Shown in pieces: positions 58,634 to 64,000 of a stretch of 64,000 bases of DNA (the stretch's first letter is position 1; each line of letters begins with the position of its first letter). Source of the DNA: Pseudomonas sp. MIACH (GTDB lineage Bacteria > Pseudomonadota > Gammaproteobacteria > Pseudomonadales > Pseudomonadaceae); contig NZ_LHVO01000053.1 of the NCBI RefSeq assembly GCF_001269925.1, positions 351,380-415,379 on the forward strand. The letters run 5' to 3'. Under the pieces are notes generated by a model. It saw only the letters and a program-made list of their open reading frames with translations, had not been told where the DNA came from and did no database searches. A program made the translations under genes and the position numbers.

Positions 58634-60685
58634 ATGTCCGAGCCACGCAAGATCCTCGTCACCAGCGCCCTGCCCTATGCCAATGGTTCTATCCATCTTG
58701 GCCATATGCTTGAGTACATCCAGACCGATATGTGGGTGCGCTTCCAGAAGCATCGCGGCAATCAATGCATCTATGTCTGCGCGGACGACGCCCACGGTTC
58801 GGCCATCATGCTGCGCGCCGAAAAGGAAGGGATCACCCCGGAACAACTGATCGCCAATGTGCAGGCTGAACACAGCGCCGACTTTGCCGAGTTCCTGGTG
58901 GATTTCGACAATTTCCACTCGACCCACTCCGAAGAAAACCGCGAGCTGTCGAGCCAGATCTACCTGCGGTTGAAGGACGCCGGGCACATTGCCACGCGCT
59001 CGATCACCCAGTATTTCGACCCGGAAAAGAAAATGTTCCTGGCCGACCGCTTCATCAAGGGCACCTGCCCGAAATGCGGCACTGAAGACCAGTACGGCGA
59101 CAACTGTGAAAAATGCGGTGCCACCTATGCACCCACCGACCTGAAGGATCCTAAGTCGGCGATTTCCGGCGCTACTCCGGTGCTCAAGGATTCCCAGCAC
59201 TTCTTCTTCAAACTCCCGGATTTCCAGCAGATGCTGCAAACCTGGACCCGCAGCGGCACCCTGCAGGACGCCGTGGCGAACAAGATCGCCGAATGGCTGG
59301 ACGCCGGCCTGCAACAGTGGGACATCTCCCGCGATGCGCCGTACTTCGGCTTCGAGATCCCAGGCGAGCCCGGCAAATACTTCTACGTGTGGCTGGACGC
59401 GCCGATCGGCTACATGGCCAGCTTCAAGAATCTCTGCGACCGTACGCCGGAGCTGGACTTCGATGCGTTCTGGAGCAAGGACTCGACCGCCGAGCTGTAC
59501 CACTTCATCGGCAAGGACATCGTCAACTTCCACGCCCTGTTCTGGCCAGCGATGCTCGAAGGTTCGGGCTACCGCAAGCCGACCGGCATCGCAGTACACG
59601 GCTACCTGACGGTCAATGGCCAGAAAATGTCCAAATCACGTGGCACCTTTATCAAGGCGCGCACTTACCTGGATCACCTGTCGCCCGAATACCTGCGCTA
59701 CTACTACGCCTCCAAGCTGGGCCGTGGCGTCGACGACCTGGACCTGAACCTGGAAGACTTCGTGCAGAAGGTCAACTCGGACCTCGTGGGCAAAGTCGTC
59801 AACATCGCCAGCCGATGCGCCGGTTTTATCCAAAAGGGTAACGCCGGCCTGCTGGTGGCCGAGAACGCCGCGCCAGAGTTGACTGAAGCGTTCCTGGCCG
59901 CCGCGCCAAGCATCGCCGACGCCTATGAAGCCCGCGACTTTGCCCGCGCCATGCGCGAGATCATGGGCCTGGCCGACCGTGCCAACGCCTGGATCGCCGA
60001 TAAGGCTCCATGGTCGCTGAACAAACAGGAAGGCAAGCAGGCTGAGGTCCAGGCGATTTGTGCCACAGGCGTCAACCTGTTCCGCCAGTTGGTGATCTTC
60101 CTCAAACCGGTACTGCCATTGCTGGCCGCCGACGCCGAGGCGTTCCTCAACGTCGCGCCGCTGACCTGGAACGACCACGCCACCTGGCTCAGTAACCATC
60201 AGTTGAACGAGTTCAAGCCATTGATGACCCGTATCGACCCAGTCAAGGTCCAGGCCATGACCGACGCCTCGAAAGAAGACCTGGCCGCCAGCCAGACCGA
60301 TACCGGCGAATCCAAGCCGGCCGGTAACGGCGAGCTGGCCAAGGACCCGCTTTCTCCGGAAATCGAGTTCGACGCCTTTGCTGCTGTAGACCTGCGTGTT
60401 GCGCTGATCATCAAGGCCGAAGCCGTGGAAGGCGCGGACAAGCTGCTGCGCCTGACACTGGATATCGGTGATGAACAGCGCAACGTGTTCTCCGGGATCA
60501 AGAGCGCTTATCCGGATCCATCCAAGCTCGATGGTCGCCTGACCATGATGATCGCCAACCTCAAGCCACGGAAAATGAAGTTCGGTATCTCCGAAGGCAT
60601 GGTGATGGCGGCCGGCCCCGGCGGTGAAGAGATCTACCTGTTGAGCCCGGACAGCGGCGCCAAGCCTGGTCAACGCATCAAGTAA
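58634..60685 (+). CDS. metG: Methionyl-tRNA synthetase
   Basis: Charges tRNA-Met. The 683-residue protein has the class I HIGH-type motif HLGH (PYANGSIHLGHML, about 14-26), a zinc knuckle (CPKCGTEDQYGDNCEKCG, about 146-163), KMSKS (about 333-337), an anticodon-binding helical domain and a C-terminal OB-fold tRNA-binding/dimerisation domain (about 578-683, FAAVDLRVALIIKAE). Full length for the long dimeric form. A terminator follows. Confidence 0.97.
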   Translation: MSEPRKILVTSALPYANGSIHLGHMLEYIQTDMWVRFQKHRGNQCIYVCADDAHGSAIMLRAEKEGITPEQLIANVQAEHSADFAEFLVDFDNFHSTHSEENRELSSQIYLRLKDAGHIATRSITQYFDPEKKMFLADRFIKGTCPKCGTEDQYGDNCEKCGATYAPTDLKDPKSAISGATPVLKDSQHFFFKLPDFQQMLQTWTRSGTLQDAVANKIAEWLDAGLQQWDISRDAPYFGFEIPGEPGKYFYVWLDAPIGYMASFKNLCDRTPELDFDAFWSKDSTAELYHFIGKDIVNFHALFWPAMLEGSGYRKPTGIAVHGYLTVNGQKMSKSRGTFIKARTYLDHLSPEYLRYYYASKLGRGVDDLDLNLEDFVQKVNSDLVGKVVNIASRCAGFIQKGNAGLLVAENAAPELTEAFLAAAPSIADAYEARDFARAMREIMGLADRANAWIADKAPWSLNKQEGKQAEVQAICATGVNLFRQLVIFLKPVLPLLAADAEAFLNVAPLTWNDHATWLSNHQLNEFKPLMTRIDPVKVQAMTDASKEDLAASQTDTGESKPAGNGELAKDPLSPEIEFDAFAAVDLRVALIIKAEAVEGADKLLRLTLDIGDEQRNVFSGIKSAYPDPSKLDGRLTMMIANLKPRKMKFGISEGMVMAAGPGGEEIYLLSPDSGAKPGQRIK

Positions 60686-60696
60686 GCCTGCAAGAC

Positions 60697-60725
60697 AGCC
60701 CTGTCGTTTCAGCGACGGGGCTTTT
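60697..60725 (+). terminator. Intrinsic terminator of metG
   Basis: AGCCCTGTCG-TTTCAG-CGACGGGGCTTTT, a 10-bp stem with a short T run, 11 bases past the stop. Confidence 0.88.
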
Positions 60726-60798
60726 CAGCTAGTCCCCCTTTCTCGCTTGCCGGATAATCAGACCCTGTTTGTTCAACCGGCATGCCAATGATCACTCC

Positions 60799-61761
60799 AT
60801 GAACCTGATTCAACGTATCGACGCGCTGCTGCCACAGACCCAATGCGGCAAGTGCGGGCACCCGGGCTGCAAGCCTTACGCCGAAGGCATCGCCCGAGGC
60901 GAGGCGATCAACAAGTGCCCGCCCGGAGGCCAGGAGACCATCGCTGGCCTTGCGCTATTGCTGCGTGTGCCAGTTCTGGAACTGGACACCAGCTGCGGTG
61001 AAGCCCCGGCCCAGGTCGCCTACATCCGCGAGGCCGAGTGCATCGGCTGCACCAAATGCATCCAGGCCTGCCCGGTCGACGCGATTGTCGGCGCTGCCAA
61101 GTTGATGCACACCGTTATCATCGATGAGTGCACCGGCTGCGACCTCTGTGTGGCGCCCTGCCCTGTCGATTGCATTGAGATGCGCCCGCTGGCCGCAGGG
61201 CTGCCGATCGTCGGAGGCCTGGCCGCCAACGACGATCAACGCCGTGAGCGAGGTTTAAAGCGCGACCGTGCCCGGCGCCGCTTTGAACAACGCAATGCGC
61301 GCCTGCAACGGGAAGAAGAACACAGGATTGCCGAGCGTTTGGCACGGGCCAAGCGCTCAGCATCGGTGCAACCCTTGCCACTTGACGCAGCGCGGGCCGC
61401 CCTGGATGCGGCGGTGAAAAAAGCCAAGATCAATGTGGCCATGAGCCGCGCCCAGTTGCACAAATCCTTGAAGGCTTTTGGGCACCCGCCGACCTTTGAG
61501 CAGCAATCCCAGCTGATAGTCCTGCAACAGCAGTTCGAAGCCGCGGAGCAGGCACTGGCCGCCCTGGACCAGAACGACACGCCCGCGAAACCGCTGCCAG
61601 CCGCCAACAACGCCGACCTTAAACGCGCCAAAATCCAACTGGCGATGCGTCGGGCCGAGTTGAAGAAAGCTCTGGATCAACACGCCGATCCGCAGCAATT
61701 GGCCGACGCGCAACATAAGCTCGACGACGCGCAACGCCAGGTAGATGCCCATGGCACATAA
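60799..61761 (+). CDS. rsxB: RnfB/RsxB-like ferredoxin without membrane anchor, with extended C-terminus
   Basis: 320-residue Fe-S protein. It starts with the RnfB cluster motif CGKCGHPGC (Cys16, 19, 24) plus Cys41, then two 4Fe-4S ferredoxin motifs (CIGCTKCIQACPVDA and CTGCDLCVAPCPVDC, about 78-122). The hydrophobic N-terminal helix of normal RnfB is missing: the Fe-S domain begins at residue 6 or so. After about residue 150 comes a ~170-residue helical, Ala/Lys/Glu-rich tail with two similar units (KINVAMSRAQLHKSLKAFG and KIQLAMRRAELKKALDQHA). No other rnf gene lies nearby; nth follows. Start ATG 60799 has a CTCC-rich, weak ribosome site; the frame opens at 60769. Confidence 0.85.
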   Translation: MNLIQRIDALLPQTQCGKCGHPGCKPYAEGIARGEAINKCPPGGQETIAGLALLLRVPVLELDTSCGEAPAQVAYIREAECIGCTKCIQACPVDAIVGAAKLMHTVIIDECTGCDLCVAPCPVDCIEMRPLAAGLPIVGGLAANDDQRRERGLKRDRARRRFEQRNARLQREEEHRIAERLARAKRSASVQPLPLDAARAALDAAVKKAKINVAMSRAQLHKSLKAFGHPPTFEQQSQLIVLQQQFEAAEQALAALDQNDTPAKPLPAANNADLKRAKIQLAMRRAELKKALDQHADPQQLADAQHKLDDAQRQVDAHGT

Positions 61762-61908
61762 CTGATCATCGTGGGGTTGTTACGGCCCATCGCCGGCACC
61801 ACATTGATACCTGTCGGGGTTATCCTGCCCGGTGACTGCTCGCAGGGTTCCAGACCTGGCTCCACTATTCGAAACTACGCTGACTGCCCGCAAGGAACCT
61901 TCCACCCC

Positions 61909-62547
61909 ATGAACGCCGCAAAACGCCTGGAAATTTTCCGCAGGCTTCACGAAGACAATCCGGAACCCAAGACCGAACTGGCCTACTCCTCGCCGTTCGA
62001 GTTACTGATTGCAGTGATCCTGTCGGCCCAATCCACAGACGTTGGCGTCAACAAGGCCACGGCCAAGCTATACCCTGTGGCAAACACCCCAGAGGCGATT
62101 TATGCGCTGGGTGTGGAAGGGTTGTCGGAATACATCAAGACCATCGGCCTCTACAACAGCAAGGCCAAGAATGTCATCGAGACTTGCCGCTTGCTGGTAG
62201 AACTGCACGGCAGCGAAGTGCCGCAAACCCGCGAAGCGTTGGAAGCCCTGCCAGGGGTGGGCCGCAAAACCGCCAACGTGGTGCTCAACACCGCCTTCAG
62301 GCAACTCACTATGGCCGTGGACACCCATATCTTCAGGGTCAGTAATCGAACCGGTATTGCCCGTGGCAAGAACGTGGTTGAAGTGGAGAAGCAGTTAATG
62401 AAGTTTGTGCCCAAGCCATTCCTGCTCGACTCCCACCATTGGCTGATCCTGCATGGACGTTATGTTTGCCAGGCCCGCAAGCCACGCTGCGGCAGTTGCC
62501 GCATTGAAGACCTGTGCGAATACAAGGACAAGACGTCGGACGATTGA
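61909..62547 (+). CDS. nth: Endonuclease III
   Basis: DNA glycosylase/AP lyase removing oxidised pyrimidines. The 212-residue protein has the helix-hairpin-helix LPGVGRKTANVV with the catalytic Lys (about 115-126), the catalytic Asp in AVDTHIFRV, and the C-terminal [4Fe-4S] loop CQARKPRCGSCRIEDLC (C-x6-C-x2-C-x5-C). ATG at 61909 with AAGGAACC upstream. It lies 147 bases after rsxB, as in many gammaproteobacteria. Confidence 0.96.
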   Translation: MNAAKRLEIFRRLHEDNPEPKTELAYSSPFELLIAVILSAQSTDVGVNKATAKLYPVANTPEAIYALGVEGLSEYIKTIGLYNSKAKNVIETCRLLVELHGSEVPQTREALEALPGVGRKTANVVLNTAFRQLTMAVDTHIFRVSNRTGIARGKNVVEVEKQLMKFVPKPFLLDSHHWLILHGRYVCQARKPRCGSCRIEDLCEYKDKTSDD

Positions 62548-62654
62548 GGGTTCATTGGCTTTTTCGATCAGTCGATTGAAAAAATCTTTTTTACCCACTC
62601 ATGGATTATCGTTATAAGGGGCGCCAACGGCAGTCTTACTCCGGAGTTAACGTT

Positions 62655-62837
62655 ATGAGCACTGACAAAGAACAGTTGGATGTGGAAGACGACCTCGTTG
62701 AGTCGGAGGACGATGGCGTAGAAGCCCCTGTAGCAGAGGTGGCCAAGACCAATCTGAGCAAACGCCGTACTATCGACAACCTTCTGGAAGAACGACGCTT
62801 GCAAAAACAACTGGCCGACTACGACTTCGACCTCTGA
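62655..62837 (+). CDS. PA3496-like small protein (putative envelope integrity protein)
   Basis: 60-residue protein, strongly acidic in the first 30 residues, then a conserved basic/helical end (NLSKRRTIDNLLEERRLQKQLADYDFDL). The C-terminus is diagnostic of the PA3496 family, which follows nth in P. aeruginosa too. ATG at 62655 follows a GGAGTTAACG region; the frame opens at 62601. Function unproven; the family is annotated as a putative envelope integrity protein. Confidence 0.85.
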   Translation: MSTDKEQLDVEDDLVESEDDGVEAPVAEVAKTNLSKRRTIDNLLEERRLQKQLADYDFDL

Positions 62838-62856
62838 TCGAGCGGTCGACGGCCGG

Positions 62857-62880
62857 AAGCCTCCCTGACGGAGGCTTTTT
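62857..62880 (+). terminator. Intrinsic terminator of the PA3496-like gene
   Basis: AAGCCTCC-CTGAC-GGAGGCTTTTTT, an 8-bp stem and T run, 20 bases past the stop. Confidence 0.9.
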
Positions 62881-62921
62881 TCTGCCGGTTACGCTGCCTG
62901 GGTGCAGTTATGTGCCCTCAT

Positions 62922-63554
62922 CTATACCAAGCCGTTACGCTGAGCCAATTCGATCAGATCCACCAGAGAGCGGGCATTGAGCTTGAGCAGCAGGCGCGTC
63001 TTGTAGGTACTGACAGTCTTGTTGCTTAGAAACATACCGTCGGCGATCTCCTTGTTGGTTCTGCCCCGAGCCAATTGCTGCAACACCATCATTTCCCGGC
63101 CAGACAACCGCTCTACCATATCGGCCTCGCTGGCATTGCCCATGGTGGAGCGCACCGAGTTAAGCGCCTGGTTTGGAAAATAGCTGTAGCCGGATAAAAC
63201 CGCCTTGATCGCACTCAGCAACTCGGTCAGGTCCTGTTGTTTGCACACATAGCCAGCAGCGCCCGCCTGCATGCAGCGCATGGAAAAGTGACCTGGGGCC
63301 TGGGATGTGAGTACCAGGACCTTGAACGGAACCGCCTGCTTGGTAGACGAGAGCCGGCAGATAACTTCCAGGCCATCGAGTTTGGGAATCCCAATATCCA
63401 GTATGACAATGTCCGGCATATGCTCCCGTGCAAGTTGCAACGCATCGACACCGTTATTGGTCTCGGCAACGACCTCATAACCATGACGTTCCATTAGCAT
63501 ACGTACAGCAAGACGAATGACGGGATGATCATCTACGATCAGCACTTTATTCAT
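62922..63554 (-). CDS. LuxR/NarL-type response regulator
   Basis: 210-residue two-component regulator of the EvgA/BvgA-like type: receiver (about 1-120; DDHP near residue 8, phospho-acceptor Asp in VILDIGIPK at about 54, Lys in CKQQD) and LuxR helix-turn-helix (about 145-205, LSGREMMVLQQLARGRTNKEIADGMFLSNKTVSTYKTRLL). ATG at 63554 was chosen over a TTG at 63566. No histidine kinase is seen in the window, so the stimulus is unknown; pseudomonad regulators of this kind include RocA-like fimbriae regulators. Confidence 0.9.
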   Translation of the reverse strand: MNKVLIVDDHPVIRLAVRMLMERHGYEVVAETNNGVDALQLAREHMPDIVILDIGIPKLDGLEVICRLSSTKQAVPFKVLVLTSQAPGHFSMRCMQAGAAGYVCKQQDLTELLSAIKAVLSGYSYFPNQALNSVRSTMGNASEADMVERLSGREMMVLQQLARGRTNKEIADGMFLSNKTVSTYKTRLLLKLNARSLVDLIELAQRNGLV

Positions 63555-64000
63555 GAGAAAGTCCAATTTCGCTGTTCGAATTATTTAGAGCAAACACAAT
63601 AGCCTAGTCGTTTCCTAGTTGGCATAGCGTTCCCCCCCGAGCAACAGCAAGCAGAGACCCAACCCACAGCGATAAAGGAAATGCCCTACAAAAAAACACC
63701 AATTCGGATGTTTCCAGTTTTATGGAGCCTTTCAGAACTTTCCGGTGCTTCACATATTTTGAGTGAAATTCACAGGCTCCCGAGTAGGCAAGGTAAACAT
63801 TGCGCACGCAACTATCAGGAAATGCCCCTTGCCTGGCGCCTGCGACTGCTGGAGCCGGCAGAGAAAAATCGGTAGTTTCAGTTCCATTTAACATATTTAC
63901 TTACATCCTTATTTCCTACAGAACTTTAGGCTTCTTACATACTCATCGCACCTATATGAGTGAATTATCTGTAAGACTGGTTCCTACAAGAGTGTAAAAA
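63555..64000. other. AT-richer intergenic region at the window end
   Basis: About 450 bases, more AT-rich than the rest of the window, upstream of the response regulator. A 96-codon minus-strand frame (63604-63894) and short plus-strand frames are present but have no protein-like features or ribosome site. Nothing is called; promoters are probable. Confidence 0.4.

Noticed and set aside
63604..63894. 96-codon minus-strand ORF at the right end
   Set aside because: No ribosome site, unlike neighbouring codon use, and no recognisable domain.

Overview
The window is a GC-rich bacterial chromosome segment that reads as a Pseudomonas of the P. fluorescens group. The evidence is gene order (ppc-adk-tsaB; TetR-lysS-prfB-wspR/F/E/D/C/B/A; erdR-dgkA; LOG-recX-recA-pncC-mutS-fdxA; metG, rsxB-nth), REP/REPIN repeats of the fluorescens type, and an rsmZ RNA gene beside fdxA. 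Almost all of it is core genome; nearly every strong reading frame has a recognisable pseudomonad family.

Layout. 1-4.1 kb: an RND efflux pump (permease cut by the window edge, lipoprotein adaptor) with a divergent TetR regulator and a perfect palindromic operator. 4.1-13.4 kb: rsmJ, a repeat-containing hypothetical protein, an extensin-like protein, a PEP mutase/ICL-family enzyme, a DUF72 protein, tsaB, adk, ppc. 13.6-15 kb: two DUF4398 lipoproteins, one fused to OmpA. 15.3-19.2 kb: envelope and hypothetical proteins, a QEGLA-motif metalloprotease-like protein, a TetR regulator. 19.2-30.5 kb: lysS, prfB (with programmed frameshift) and the complete seven-gene Wsp surface-sensing/c-di-GMP chemosensory operon. 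30.7-45.5 kb: DUF533/TerB protein, opgD, OYE-family reductase, kup, rimO, GNAT, a pseudouridine-synthase-like protein lacking its catalytic Asp, DUF1456, trmO, fpr/finR, dgkA, erdR, tapT. 45.6-49.9 kb: PA3611-like protein, LOG protein, recX, recA (LexA box) and pncC.

49.9-53.8 kb is the only clearly accessory region. It lies in the recA/pncC-mutS interval, a known pseudomonad hotspot for prophages and tailocins. What remains is a LexA-like (S24) repressor, a holin, one tail-type gene, an amber-interrupted ORF, a frameshifted Cys-rich secreted peptide, two small exported/membrane proteins bracketed by a ~75-bp imperfect direct repeat, and two perfect TGCAT-core palindromes. It looks like a tailocin/prophage locus worn down to its switch and holin.

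53.8-64 kb: mutS, fdxA, the GacA-dependent small RNA rsmZ (found from its GGA motifs, terminator and GacA box), apbC, metG, an unusual soluble rsxB, nth, a PA3496-like small protein and a LuxR-type response regulator. rpoS, the usual neighbour of fdxA/rsmZ in P. aeruginosa, is not here.

Functionally, the window carries two parts of the sessile/motile decision: Wsp, which makes c-di-GMP on surface contact, and rsmZ, which carries Gac signals by titrating RsmA-type repressors. It also holds DNA repair and SOS genes (recA, recX, mutS, nth) and several RNA modification enzymes (tsaB, trmO, rsmJ, rimO, tapT). I see no tRNA or rRNA genes, no IS elements and no CRISPR array.
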